A stretch of DNA of 64,000 nt from the NCBI GenBank assembly GCA_030248195.1, contig JASAND010008634.1, positions 1-64,000 of the forward strand, written 5' to 3'. Shown here in pieces: positions 43,755-53,974 of the stretch. The translations under genes were made by a program, and so were the position numbers. How positions within the stretch are numbered: the stretch's first letter is position 1; every line of letters begins with the position of its first letter. The notes under the pieces are model-generated. The model did not search any database and was not told the DNA's origin. It was given only the letters and a program-made list of their open reading frames with translations. This stretch comes from Trissonchulus latispiculum. Lineage: Eukaryota > Nematoda > Enoplea > Enoplida > Ironidae.

Positions 43755-44144
43755 GTAAGCTCTCTTTACATCCTTTATTTTAAATCTTGTCTTTTCGAGA
43801 ACAGAATGTATTTTCAAATACGGACGAAAACGGAAAAATGAGGTTTAGAGGGTTCGGATGATTACTTGATGAAATGGGTAAATGGGGAACTGTTCTCAAC
43901 TGTCTAATTGCATTGATGCTAACCAACCACCGTTTACATTAGACTTCGGCTGCATTGTTAAGACAGGAAGTCTTCTAAGACCGTACTTGTGTACCTTTTT
44001 TATTACTTCTTCAAAATCAGGAGTTTAGAAATGTCAGATTTTATGTTGTGCTATGCAGGTAACATTCTGCATGCCGAAGCAGCAATGGTTGCTATGGTAG
44101 CTTCATTCCGCACGGCCTTAAATTTTTACGCTTCCTATTTTGAG

Positions 44145-44279
44145 ATTTGGTCATCAAGATTCAGTGCTTAGCATTGACAGTCTTATGAAAGAAAGAGCAG
44201 TGTCCTGCGGCGGACGAGACAGAACTGTACGTGTCTGGAAAATTGTGGAAGAATCTCAGTTGCTCTTCCATGCTCCTAG
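44145..44279 (+). CDS. RRP9: RRP9/U3-55K-type protein, fourth WD40 blade exon
   Basis: Exon (acceptor CCTATTTTGAG) encoding FGHQDSVLSIDSLMKERAVS CGGRDRTVRVWKIVEESQLL, matching family FGHQDAVxxLDALxRExCVTxGGRDxTVRVWKIPEESQLVF. Two donors are possible: GT at 44280 or a stronger GTAAGA at 44285. The remaining blades were not found downstream in this window. The next ~16 kb is transposon, so the gene either has a very long intron or is broken. Confidence 0.93.
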
Positions 44280-44327
44280 GTACGTAAGAATGGAAAGATT
44301 ACTATAATTTATTATTGTCGGATAACC

Positions 44328-44939
44328 TTACTATAGGGCGTGATAGCGACCCCCTATAATATGGGTGTATAAGGAGCTGCGCGGCACTTAGAGACCCATT
44401 CTAGCACCGTGTCAGCTAAACACTCAACGAAACTAGGCAAATTTGATATCGTTGGGACCTTGGAATCAGCGCGACGAGTTCTACAAGTGCAAAAAGTTTT
44501 GCAAAATTTTCAGCTTTGAAAATTTTCGCTTCCGGACAAGTTAGGTCCGTTTGTTTTTTCCGTGTAAGTCACGCTTGGAGAAGCACTTTTCTTGTAACTC
44601 ACAAACTGAACGACCTAGACATTTGTAGCCGGTGTAGTTTGATTTTTCTGAGAGTAGTATATTGTTAATGTTTGGACAATTTTCCGCTGCCCGGCCCGTC
44701 CGACCTCCTGTGTGGTCAGCCTAAAGTGACCTGACCTCTAAGATGCCCAAAAATGTCAATTTTGTGTCACGACTAAGAGCTCAGTGAAAAAGCTAGAGAG
44801 ACGCCGCTTGTTTCCTAAGAAACCCTGGGATGAGAAGCGTGTTATGAGTTTGGCAAATTTCGATATCTGTCGGGGATCGTTGAGGCGACCGGCCCAAAAT
44901 TGGTCCGGCCAAGTTGTCGTGCCTTAGTTTCCTTCATTG
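44328..44939 (+). mobile_element. H2 head, left half of an element split by the Polinton
   Basis: Starts with an imperfect stem-loop (CTATAGGG...CCCCTATA), then ATATGGGTGTATAAGGAG and a head aligning with H3 (GAAAATTTTCGCTTCCGGAC, AAGTTAGGTCCGTTTG). It enters the ~154-bp satellite (GTTTCCTTCATTG) just before the Polinton target duplication. The right half resumes at 58312. Confidence 0.75.
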
Positions 44940-44945
44940 ACAATA
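44940..44945. repeat. Polinton target-site duplication, left
   Basis: ACAATA, repeated at 58306-58311. Joining the two flanks restores the satellite sequence seen intact near 49015 and 49165 (..CCTTCACCGACAGTAAAGTT). Confidence 0.85.
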
Positions 44946-45370
44946 GTAGTAGTATACATTTTCCCAGTTTTGGCGCAGCAGCCTGTGCTTAACGTGAATT
45001 TTAACCAATTTTTGACAAAATAATCAAAACTGCCATTATCGCCACATATGAATCCTATCCCAGTTTTGGTGCAGCAGCCTATCTATAGTGTGTATTTTAA
45101 TTTAGCTTTAATATTTTAATTTTAATTAGCACGAGAGTGTATTTTATTTATTTCTTTAATATTGGACGGGCTTCTGTTTTTGTTCACTTCAACCCAGAAA
45201 TTAATTCCGAAAAAGGAAAAATAGTGATACGTAAACTAACTTGTTTCTATAATTTTAACCAAGTTTTCAAAAAATAATCAAAGCTGCCATCAAATTATTA
45301 ACACATACTTATGAATTCTATCCCAGTTCTGGCGCAGCAGCCTATCTATAGTGTGTAAATTAGTAATTTA
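44946..45370. repeat. Polinton left TIR
   Basis: Contains CCCAGTTTTGGCGCAGCAGC near 44964 and variants near 45059 and 45322, within repeat units that also carry AATCAAARCTGCCATYA and CACATATGAATCCTAT. Confidence 0.8.
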
Positions 45371-45808
45371 TGAGATGAAAAATTAAAGTGCCACGTATAT
45401 GCTCTCTAGTTAAGTCCTATACATACGTATACTGTGACATACAAATAAATATATGATAACGAAACCAAACAAGTTGCCTAAGTGCATTTCGCTGTCAAAT
45501 ATGCTCAATAAAATCAATAAATGCAGTTCGAAAATAGGTATATTATGATATTGTTACAATGGACGCAGACAACTTCTTTGGTTACAATACGATGACTACT
45601 CTGACATGAGTTGTAGGTTTTTGGCAGACTAGAAGATCACAGATAATTGAAGGCAAAGAAAAAGTTTCAATGATCATTAATTACGGATCACCTCAATTGA
45701 TCACCATTGGGATGACAAGTGTCGAACACTTTCCTAAAACGGATATTGCACACATGCTTAACAATAAAAACATGTTAGCGTATATGTTACATATACAAAA
45801 TCACAAGG

Positions 45809-46702
45809 ATGAATACTGAAACTAGAGGATCGAAGCATGTGTATGCATTTTATTCAATGTTTGCAATCTTAATTGCAACAACAATTACAATACCAATTGT
45901 GATCAACTGTAAATGTCAGTCAAATATCACCAAAGCTGACGTACAGGAAATGAAAGCTGCTCAAACTGTATCATTTTCTCCTATAACAGTAGAGCTTCTA
46001 CCTGCTGGACAAGTTGGTATTGTGCAGGATAATGTAAGAGTATGGCCATTGTGGCATCTACGGCAATGCGCGAGCTGACCATCTAGCCCGCAACGGTGCC
46101 CGGATGCGACAGGAAGCGGTTCCTGTCGACTACGACACAGCTGTGGCTGTCACCAGGAGGAAAATTATCTCGGAGTGGTATTCAGGTCTTTCCCATGCAC
46201 GCTCCAAATCCATCTACCGGGATAAAGGCCCAGTTCCGGCTAAATCAGAACTCAGAAGCTGGTCTCCTGAAATCGGAACGAACTATGCTATCCCAACTGC
46301 GATCTGGGAAGTGTCTGCTGCTGGCGCAGTACCGACACCAGGTCAATCCCACCCTCTACCCATCCCCCCTCTGCCCAGACTGTCTCCAGGATGAGGAAAC
46401 TTTGGAACATCTTCTCCTGGAGTGTCCTGCTAAAGATAATCCCCGGAGGCTCCACCTTGACTGCAGCAATGGATTGGCTGTCCTCTGGAATCCCCAAGGG
46501 GAGTTGTGGACTTCCTAAGGGGTACCGGACGTCTCTAGTCCGGCTATATGGATTCGCTCCGCCAGGCCCCACCGATGATGATGATGATGATGATGATGTA
46601 AGAGTAGTGTATCCCTTGAAACAATATAATAAAATGCGAAGTTTATTTGGTCGTGTCTACATAAAGAAGACACGTGCGAAATTGTTGAAACCGATTATTT
46701 GA
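45809..46702 (+). pseudogene. Small membrane-anchored Polinton protein, interrupted
   Basis: An ATG frame encodes about 78 residues with one hydrophobic segment near residues 14-32 (YSMFAILIATTITIPIVI), then is broken by a retroelement fragment (46043-46595). It resumes after the 11-bp target duplication in the same sense, with a basic C-terminus (LFGRVYIKKTRAKLLKP) and stop at 46700-46702. The uninterrupted protein would have been roughly 110 residues. I do not recognise the family. A type II or signal-anchored protein is likely (inference). Confidence 0.55.
46043..46595 (+). mobile_element. 5'-truncated non-LTR retroelement fragment (RNase H end and zinc motif)
   Basis: Flanked by an 11-bp duplication ATGTAAGAGTA (46032-46042, 46596-46606) and ending in a (GAT)n tail. 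It begins inside RNase H (GHCGIYGNARADHLA). After a frameshift it encodes LLKSERTMLSQLRSGKCLLL and CPDCLQDEETLEHLLLECPA, a C-x2-C-x8-H-x4-C motif. It is related to 55408-57507 at the protein level. Confidence 0.9.
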
Positions 46703-46953
46703 TGTGTCCGTTTATAGCGGAGAAATATTGCGTGCTATTGTGTTTAATTGATAAAAACCAGGTAATGTTTGGTCGCATAGCAAGTTTACACATTACTAGA
46801 GAAGATTTGCTGAAAACATGAAGTTTAGCAGAGAAAAACAATCATTCACAAAAACAGTTAATTATGAAACTTTATGAAACATATTCATGACACCCACACG
46901 ATAATAAAGAGGTATAAACGGAGTATGAGAGTACCAAGTTTCATTTATTCATC

Positions 46954-47103
46954 ATGGTTTTTAAGTGTGCAGTGTGCAGTGCGACGTTCTCTGACCTACA
47001 GGAGAAGTGTAAGCATATTAAAAAAGAGCATTCAAAACATTACTCAGCTGAATCTCAATCAAATCATATGAGACGATTGAAACAGCAGACAACAAGTGGA
47101 TAA
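46954..47103 (+). CDS. C2H2 zinc-finger peptide (Polinton)
   Basis: 49-codon frame from ATG 46954 to TAA 47101. KCAVCSATFSDLQEKCKHIK KEH is a classical C-x2-C-x12-H-x4-H finger. The following NADAR-like frame opens upstream of this stop (from about 47052) in another phase, so the two may once have been one finger-plus-NADAR protein separated by a frameshift. It may bind nucleic acid (inference). Confidence 0.65.
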   Translation: MVFKCAVCSATFSDLQEKCKHIKKEHSKHYSAESQSNHMRRLKQQTTSG

Positions 47104-47553
47104 CATTATTTGCAACTGGATGGCACCTATTTAGCAATTTTTATCGATCTACATCCACTGTCTGTGGTATAGTGTTTCGTAATGTGGAACAGTACTACCA
47201 GGCGGAAAAGGCAAAATATTTTGGAGATTGGAACAGTTAGTGGAGCTTTGTTGGCACATGGTTACCATTAGCAGCTAAACAGTTGGTTGGGACAAACCAT
47301 TGTCGGTTACTATGAGCAACAATGGATAAGACATTGCGAGAAGGTGGTGGAAACTGGGATTAAAGAAAAGATTCGTCAAAACAATGATATCGAAATGCTG
47401 CTTGTTAGTACTGACAACGATATTATTGCAGAGGCGTCTAAATTTGACACGTTTTGGGCATGTGTTTTGGATATAAGTGATCCGAACATTAATGACACAT
47501 CACAATGGACTGGTCAAAACACAACGGGCTCAGGAAATGACTCAGTAAAATAA
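47052..47553 (+). pseudogene. NADAR/YbiA-like (DUF1768) domain protein, frameshifted
   Basis: The first frame carries KWITLFATGWHLFSNFYRST and GIVFRNVEQYYQAEKAKYFG, the family's FxSNFYPS...GxxFxSVEHYxQAxKA..FGD start. It stops at 47228. A second frame from 47287 carries WIRHCEKVVETGIKEKIRQN, LLVSTDNDIIAEASKFDTFW and DTSQWTGQNTTG, the C-terminal half (..LLxTGDxxLxEAS..DxxWG..W.GxN.LG). NADAR proteins act on NAD/ADP-ribose-type substrates, some as N-glycosidases or removers of ADP-ribose from nucleic acid. Here the gene is broken, with ~60 bp out of frame between halves and changes such as FWAC for the usual WGxG. Confidence 0.8.
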
Positions 47554-47629
47554 AAAATGTTATCTCATTGTGTAGTCTGTATGTTGTGCTTGCCGGTTAT
47601 TAATAAAAGTTTAAAAAAATGCCAGTCTT

Positions 47630-47869
47630 ATGGAGACAATAGAAACTTCACTGGATATAATCAGAAAGAAATACAAAATTAAGAAACCTTGCAAACCAAA
47701 AGTCATACACACCCCATTCTTTTTTGTTTCAGCATCCGTTTACCTGTATCGTAGCTGCACTTACCAAGGCAGGAAAAACAACATTTGTCATCAAACTTTT
47801 GAAATATGGAAAGGAAATGATTAAACCTCCTCCGCAAAAAATTATTTGGTGCTACACGGAATGGCAGGT
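47630..47869 (+). pseudogene. Polinton packaging ATPase (FtsK/HerA type), N-terminal fragment
   Basis: A frame from 47630 gives the lead-in (LDIIRKKYKIKKP). After a frameshift, HPFTCIVAALTKAGKTTFVI and KPPPQKIIWCYTEW follow from 47733. This matches the Polinton ATPase pattern HPFTxIVAGPTGSGKTxFV...PPPxxIxWCYGEWQ. The Walker A reads ALTKAGKT instead of GPTGSGKT: the terminal GKT remains but upstream glycines are lost. The gene stops at 47869, where H3 begins, and its remainder (Walker B and beyond) is absent after H3. Confidence 0.85.
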
Positions 47870-47903
47870 ATTATAGGGGAGCGCGAGAGCGCTCCCCTAT
47901 AAT
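47870..47903. repeat. H3 head stem-loop
   Basis: ATTATAGGGGAGCGC, loop GAGA, exact complement. Same length and architecture as the H1 stem, with paired substitutions. Confidence 0.88.
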
Positions 47904-48880
47904 ATGGATGTAAAAGGCTCAGTGCGGCCCTTGGAGACCCGTTCGAGCTCCGTGCCAGCTAAATACTCAACCAAACTGGACAATTTTGGTATCGTTGGAA
48001 TCTACACGACGAGTACGTACTACAAGTCGCAAAAAAGTTTTGGTCAAAATTTTCAACTTTGAAAATTTTCGCTTCCGGACAAGTTAGGTCCGTTTGTTTT
48101 TTTATTTTTCCGTGTAAGTCACGCTTGGAAAAATGCAATTTTCTGTCGGAGTGTTAGAACGATCTGGGCATTTTCACCAGGTGAAGTTTGGTTTTTCTGA
48201 ACGTATATACCCCGAAAGTGAACCTTTTTGATATTTTTTCGCTGCCTGGCCCGGCCAGCCATCTGTACGGCCGGCCAAAAGTGGACTTGGCGCTAAATTG
48301 GCCAAAAATGGCCGATTTTTTGTCAAAGCTACAGGACTCACGGAAGACGCTAGAGAGACGTGGTTTGTTGCATAAGGATCTACGGAAGGGTTTATATGTC
48401 CTAACGAGGGCGATTTTTGATATCTGGCCGGGATCTTTCTGGCGGCCGGCCCAACTCTACAGAAAATAGTCTAAAATAGGCCTAAATATGCTGTTGGGCC
48501 ATATAGTGGGACGCATGTAAGGGTTATCGGGGTAGCTGAACACGATGAGCATAGTCGCAGCTCTGTGCGGTGCTGCTATCGTGCTGTACTATTATGCAGC
48601 AACCGTAGCACGCTGTCTGTAGACTTACTGTAAACGGCTAAACATATGAAACTTGGTGAAAATTATGTCTGTAGTAAGGGGGAACTGTAGCTATGTTAGT
48701 TGGTGCACTCTCTGGCTTCCACCGTGCTGCCATGTGCTTCCATGTGCTTCCCCAAACACAACACCTTCGATAACAAGTTATTCATTCGTCACTGGTATTT
48801 GAAATTCGGCATACAGATAGTTTAGGACATGACAAACTATTATAGATACGTTTCGTATACTTATTACGATGTTACTATGT

Positions 48881-49360
48881 GGTTGCGCTGCAGTGGAGTG
48901 CTGCAGAAGTACAGCACGGCCTATAACTAGCTACAGAAAACTTGCAATCTCTGAAATTTTGTAGGCAGGTGCAGAATAATAGCATTGAAAATCGTGCCGT
49001 ATGAGTTTCCTTCACCGACAGTAAAGTTTGCATCTGGTTGCGCTGCAGTAGAGAGCTACTGAAGTACAGCACGGCCTATAACTAGTTACAGGTAAGTTGC
49101 AATCGTCCGAACTTTTGCACGCAAGTGCGGCTGAGCATAGCAAATCGTGCTGTATGAGTTTCCTTCACCTACAGTAAAGTTTGCATCTGGTTGCGCTGCA
49201 GTAGAGTGCTGCTGAAGTACAGCACGGCCTATAACTAGCTACAGGTAAGTTGCAATCGTCCGAAATTTAGTATACAAGTACGGAAGAGCATTGCAAATTG
49301 TGTTTTATGAGTTTCCTTCACTGACAGTAAAGTTTCCATTTGGTTGCGCTGCAGTAGAGT
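48881..49360 (+). repeat. ~154-bp satellite of H3
   Basis: GGTTGCGCTGCAGTRGAG recurs at 48881, 49036, 49189 and 49342 (periods 155, 153, 153). Units contain TGAAGTACAGCACGGCCTAT and GAGTTTCCTTCACCGACAGT. The same family occurs at 44915-44939, 58312-58365 and, inverted, 60160-60415. Confidence 0.93.
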
Positions 49361-49611
49361 GCTATATGCTATATACAGCAACTAAACCTATTGCAGCCAT
49401 GGGTACTGGATGTTGGATTTCTGTCAAAATAGAGAAAAGGGAAGAACTTGTAACTTTCCAGGCTTCTTTGTTCTGTACTTTCGGTTGACGATTAATGATT
49501 GGCGGAATTTTTAAAGTTTCTTTCACGCAGCTTTAACGTTTTTGCTTTTTACTGAGAACCTTAAAAATGAAATATGACAAGAATAAAAATGCTCCGGTGG
49601 AGCATGAAAAA

Positions 49612-49979
49612 GCTAAGAGCTAAGCTAAAAGTAGGTGATTTAGTTCAAATTAGCGAAGCAAAAGGACTTTTTGCTAAAGGATACTTGCCAAACTGGTCTG
49701 AAGAAATTTTCAGAATTACCAAAATTACCAAAATCACAACAAATGCATTTCCAGCAATGTATCACCTGGCAGATCTAAAAAATAAAAAACTAGAAGGCAG
49801 ATTCTACGAGGAAGAGCTGCAAGAAGTTACTGAGCTTGAATCATAGTGGATAGAAAAAAATCATGAAAACTAGGAAGCTGCGATTAAAAACAGAATATTT
49901 TGTAAAGTGGTTAGGCTGTCCAGAAAAGTTCAATAGCTGGGTTCGACAAACTGATGGATTTTTACCTGCAACTTCCTAG
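49612..49979 (+). pseudogene. Polinton integrase C-terminal domain and chromodomain
   Basis: LKVGDLVQISEAKGLFAKGY, LPNWSEEIFRITKITKI and GRFYEEELQEV match the C-terminal SH3-like part of Polinton/retroviral-type integrases (pattern FKVGDxVRISxxKxxFxKGYxPNWSxExFxI...FYxEEL). It ends at a stop (49844-49846). A second frame from 49863 encodes LRLKTEYFVKWLGCPEKFNS W, a chromodomain, to the stop at 49977-49979. The catalytic DDE core that should precede it is missing, its place taken by the H3 insertion. Confidence 0.85.
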
Positions 49980-50412
49980 TAACACAAATGACTTTGTTGA
50001 TAACAAATTATACAACTTTCGAGTGAAATTACTGCGCCGTATCGATCTAGATGGTGAATGGGAAGTGGCACTAGTCGAGTTTTTGTGCCCAGTAACGTGG
50101 CACAATTTGTATCAGATGCTGATGCAACGATTGAAGTAACATTTTCAGACGGAAGTAGCAAAACAAAAACAATACGAATATATACATGGACTATGTGAAG
50201 CTATCAACTACACTGTTGGACATATGAAAATGATACTGGAGAAACTGCTGAATTGAAATTACGTACGATACTCACAGACAGCGTACAATATTTAAAGTAT
50301 ACGATGATCCAGATAACACTGAGCACCCAAACTTTAGTAGTTTAAAACTCAGCAAAAGACTTGCGTATGTGCTGGGTTATTTCTTAGGTTGCGAAATATG
50401 TTTTATCTCTTA
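49954..50412 (+). pseudogene. Polinton structural-type protein (FY.LPSN family), frameshifted
   Basis: ATG at 49954 overlaps the integrase stop by 26 bp, a compact arrangement. It encodes MDFYLQLPSNTNDFVDNKLY and RRIDLDGEWEVALVEFLCP, which I recognise as a protein regularly found in Polintons (FYxTLPSNSS...L.GxWEVGLxEIxYP). Later pieces lie in other frames: VPSNVAQFVSDADATIEVTF, and FKVYDDPDNTEHPNFSSLKL with LAYVLGYFLG. A role in the virion-like particle is assumed for the family. I am not certain which capsid component it is. Confidence 0.65.
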
Positions 50413-50584
50413 ATTTGTATAAACAATGAATTTAGAATGAAAACATTAGAGAAATTTGCATTTGATCGAATAGTTAGTCATTTAATCGAAAAGTAACATG
50501 ATTATTCCTCCATATTTTTTATTCTGGTTAATTGGAAATCGGTTTTACCAATATTTTTGCTAAAAAGGCGAGAGGTTTCATTTC

Positions 50585-50939
50585 ATGTTCAATAAATCAA
50601 ATTGGCTGGTTCCAGTTACTTTACCTAGTGGACAGCGTTACAGAAGATTATCTTACTCGACTAGAAGTAATCAATTTTACACTGAATTTTCCCGGATGGG
50701 AAATACTGTAGAATTTGAACATGTAGACGCTCACGACTCTCCTGTAAGACAAGTGTGGATATATTTTATGCAGGGCTTTTTAAACATCGTCCTTTTGAAA
50801 GCGTTGTTGGTAGTATTCTGCAATTCGCTATAGCTGACGAATGGCGATCTGTTTTTGTCACCATTAGACGTTTCAGTGTTTGAAGGTTCAAGCAATCCCA
50901 AGATGATCTTGAGTTTTAAAACTCACTATCGTTAATTTA
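50585..50939 (+). pseudogene. Polinton-region frames of unknown function
   Basis: An 82-codon frame (VTLPSGQRYRRLSYSTRSNQ, EFEHVDAHDSPVRQ) runs into an out-of-frame FKHRPFESVVGSILQFAIAD EW, reminiscent of the short Gly/Phe-rich proteins next to capsid genes in Polintons. No firm family. Confidence 0.35.
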
Positions 50940-50966
50940 AGTGGGTAACCTTTGCTTGGATTATTC

Positions 50967-51322
50967 CAGGGTATTTTTTAGGGAATTTTTCGGGGGGGGG
51001 CTTCCCGGGGGGGGGGAAGAAATTTTCGGTGGGGGGGAGATTTGTTGCATAAATGAGCCAAAAAAGGTATTTTTGGCGTATTTTGCATGGTGAAACGCTA
51101 AAAGTTCTCAAAAATGCCAGGATTTAGCTAAAAATAGCTATTTTTACGAAAAAATCTTCGGCGAAGCCTAAAAATTTTTGAAAATTGGCCTATTTTTGGT
51201 AAAAATTTGGGCCTCCAAAAAATCCCGGGGGGAACCAAAAAATCCCGGGGGGGGAAAGCAAAAATCCCGGGAGGGGGCGATTTCGGGGGGGAGGCCCGCC
51301 CCCCCCTGTAAAAAATACCCTG
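50967..51322. mobile_element. G/C-run MITE with CAGGGTATTTTTTA ends
   Basis: 356-bp element with ends CAGGGTATTTTTTA / TAAAAAATACCCTG and TTATTC on both sides (50961-50966, 51323-51328). The interior has repeated runs of 7-10 G with TTCCCGGGG and AAAAATCCCGG. The superfamily is uncertain because the duplication appears to be 6 bp. Confidence 0.85.
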
Positions 51323-51328
51323 TTATTC

Positions 51329-52126
51329 AAGACACGTTGGCAATTGGACAAACATAGCAATCCATATGAAAGCTGCTCAACAATTTAGTGAAATTTTTAC
51401 CAGTTCAAGTACTACGCATCCACTTTCGTTTGAATGCTGCAAGAAACAGATGCAGTCAATTTCTCAGTAAAAAGAGCACTGCTACAGCATACACGATGTT
51501 TGCTTATTTGGATAAATTTGTTGTTTCAGAGTGCAGAAGCTCGAAACTATTTGCAGCGACAGTCTGATTATATGGTTACATAAAGATATGGTTACATGCT
51601 CAAGTAGGATCCAGCAGATTTTATACTTGTTGGCGGTCTGGAACATTCTTAATATTATTAAGTGGAAGCTGCTTGCTTGCTGGCTTGGACGTCAACCGAT
51701 TGGGCGGCATGTTATCGTCCTCCGAAAATCATTTTTTCGTCGACTAAACTTTTATAAACGAAGTCAGATAACGGTTCCGTAATGGACATCTACGGATAAT
51801 GATTCCTTTTATTCACGATTTATAGGGGATGGAAGCGGTTTTGTTGAAATGAAGCATGACTGCAATTTTATCATGACATGACATCACGTGAGTGGTGACG
51901 TCTCTTCAACTAATCGCTACACAGATGTTTGGATAGTCTTTCCGGCTAATGACGAAAACCTATTATCCAATTGTTTGGGACTTATGGATCCATTGTTATG
52001 TTCTTTGTATGGGACAATTCTTACAGTTCTTAGAGCTATGGATGTGTTTAATTACGAAATTAACGAAACAAATTGTTAGTTTGCAAAACACATTTGAGCA
52101 CTCAAAAAAAGAATAAATTATATATT
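51329..52126 (+). pseudogene. Decayed Polinton coding DNA
   Basis: Short frames in several phases look formerly coding (for example GDVSSTNRYTDVWIVFPAND and KRALLQHTRCLL). The position after the structural protein would suit a capsid gene, but I cannot recognise conserved blocks and do not assign one. Confidence 0.3.
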
Positions 52127-52867
52127 TAGAGTTGGAAAACTTTGGTTTCAACCTGTGTTTTTCGTCGAAACTTTTTGCGAACTTTTACGCAGTCCTCCAA
52201 AATTTTTTGCGGAATTTCGCAAATAATTGCGAAATAGTTATTTTTTAGTATTTTAAAGATAACTAATGAATTTTAGTAATTTGGGTGTATTAAAACACAT
52301 TTTAAATATTTAACGCATGGTATTAACCAAGTTATATCTATTTTTCGAAAGTCGAAGCATGTATAAGCGTGTTTTACAAGTATACTTGATAGTGAAGAGA
52401 CGCGGGGGTCTGGGGGCGGAACCCCCATAAGCTGAGAAAATTTTGTGAAACCGAGGAAAATCCTTAGTGGAAATTCTCAAAAGTTTAGTTTCGACTGTCA
52501 GTAAAATCCTAAGATACAAGCAAACTGCTAATAGGTTAATAATGGTTTAAAATTATGGTATGTTATGGTTTCAAGGCTAAAAGAATTTCATTGCATAGCT
52601 GTCACTAGGCATTCTAACTCGGCTAAGATTGAAAGGTGTCTACGTATATAGAAATACGCACCGACGGCGCGAAATTTTTTGAGAATTTTCTTCAAAAAGT
52701 ATCAGAAACACGTTTATTTTTCATCTGAGACAACTGAAAATGACTACTCAAAGATAAAATTTTTTGCGGAACTTTACGCAGAGCTCCGAAAAAAGTTGCG
52801 GAATTTTCAGAAAAAGTGCGGAATTTCGCAGTTTTTTTCGCAAAAAAACACAGGTTTCAACACTCTA
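52127..52867. mobile_element. hAT-like MITE (TAGAGTGTTGAAACC ends)
   Basis: 741-bp element. The right end reads outward as TAGAGTGTTGAAACCTGTG, and the left end is a slightly rearranged version (TAGAGTTGG...TTTCAACCTGTGTTTT). Subterminal TTGCGGAATTTCGCA motifs lie at both ends, and GGGGGTCTGGGGGCGGAACC near the middle. No clean 8-bp duplication found. Confidence 0.6.
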
Positions 52868-53152
52868 GCAAATTAAACAGCTGGTTATCAAATTTATTAG
52901 TGTTGCAAATACAATAAATCGTAGAAGTAATGTTTAGCAGTTTTATTCTTGCTTGTATTGGGAAAATGTTTGCTAGATTTGAGTATTTCTTGTCTCATGC
53001 AAGTCGTGTTCATGGTGTGGTTATTTATTAGTTACATTGGTGGTATTCAAACTTTAGTAGGGTAAAGTAGTTCATATTTTATTTACTTGCTACACTAACA
53101 GTTGTAGCTAAGAGTAGAGTAAATTTTTCTTAGTAAGCCAAACGTTGCATTT

Positions 53153-53377
53153 ATGACTATCCCAGTCTTCTATTTTGATTCTAAACTAGATGACGCATTT
53201 ACATTTTCTGTTATCACAGCTATGCAGAAATTAGGCATAAAATTTGAGATCCTGGATTTCGCTATGTTATTAATGGCATATGAAATATATCCATTTCGAA
53301 TTTATTGTTCCCTTGATTTTACTGAAGTAATTTACTATTTCATCGAAACAAATCCCAGTTTCTTGGTAAATCCATAA
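53153..53377 (+). pseudogene. 74-codon frame in Polinton, unknown
   Basis: ATG-to-stop frame rich in Phe, Ile and Tyr, with no motif recognised. It could be part of a decayed Polinton gene. Confidence 0.25.
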
Positions 53378-53712
53378 TACCAATGTATGCCTGCTAACAT
53401 TAGATTATATGTTCACTTGAAATTCTCTATTGCCTTCTATACCATCAATAAGCCTAATCTCCTGGCTTTCGACAAGGGGTGTTGATGTCTTGATCAAAAC
53501 AAAAACAATTTGTTTTCTGTTAATTTAGCAGTTATTAACGTTAAAGCTACATTTAAAGTGTATATCTGCGATGGTTTTACACTGCTATTTTTCACTCAAT
53601 TTATACTCTCGAACTGGTAATAGACTGGTTCCCCTTTTTTTAATTTGAGCTATTTTGACACCAAGCCTATTTAAATTCCCCACGAATCAAATGAAAAATT
53701 CTTTAGCTTACG

Positions 53713-53974
53713 ATGTTTCGAATCGTGATTGGTTTTATTTTCGTGTGCTACAGTGCACCGGGCGTTAACAGAATTCCCATTTCATTTAATACAGAACTGT
53801 CAACGAATGGAGTTGGCATCCTATTAGGAGCTGCTGTCCTACATAGATATATACATGCAAGATGCAAGTACGCAACCTGATTTCATTTCACCTGCTCAAC
53901 TCGGTGAAGAAGAAGCAACTTCACTTCCACGAACACAAGTATCAACACAATTATTTACGCAGAACTTATTTTAA
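53713..53974 (+). pseudogene. Secreted/membrane-type small frame, frameshifted
   Basis: ATG at 53713 opens MFRIVIGFIFVCYSAPGV, a plausible signal or anchor segment, and ends at 53880. An overlapping phase continues as an acidic stretch (DFISPAQLGEEEATSLPRTQ) to about 53974. It may be one broken gene of ~85 residues. Family unknown. Confidence 0.35.

Larger units (their letters stand above)
47870..49612 (+). mobile_element. H3: complete-looking satellite-bearing element inside the Polinton
   Basis: From the stem-loop at 47870-47903 (15-bp perfect stem, GAGA loop) through ATATGGATGTAAAAGGC, a ~640-bp head, the junction CGGGGTAGCTGAACACGATG AGCATAG near 48526, a short A/T stretch, three units of a ~154-bp satellite (48881-49360), and a tail ending GACAAGAATAAAAATGCTCC GGTGGAGCATGAAAAA near 49611. 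It separates the ATPase fragment from the integrase C-terminus. No target duplication recognised. Confidence 0.78.

Noticed and set aside
47870..49612. Canonical Helitron (TC...CTRR ends)
   Set aside because: After the H3 tail hairpin comes GAAAAAGCTAAG, where CTAA could mimic CTRR, but other copies continue TGCAATAYGGGTGAC with no CTRR. The head also starts with a hairpin instead of TC, so only a loose resemblance remains.
51329..52126. Polinton major capsid protein
   Set aside because: The position is right, but I cannot recognise conserved capsid blocks in the decayed frames.
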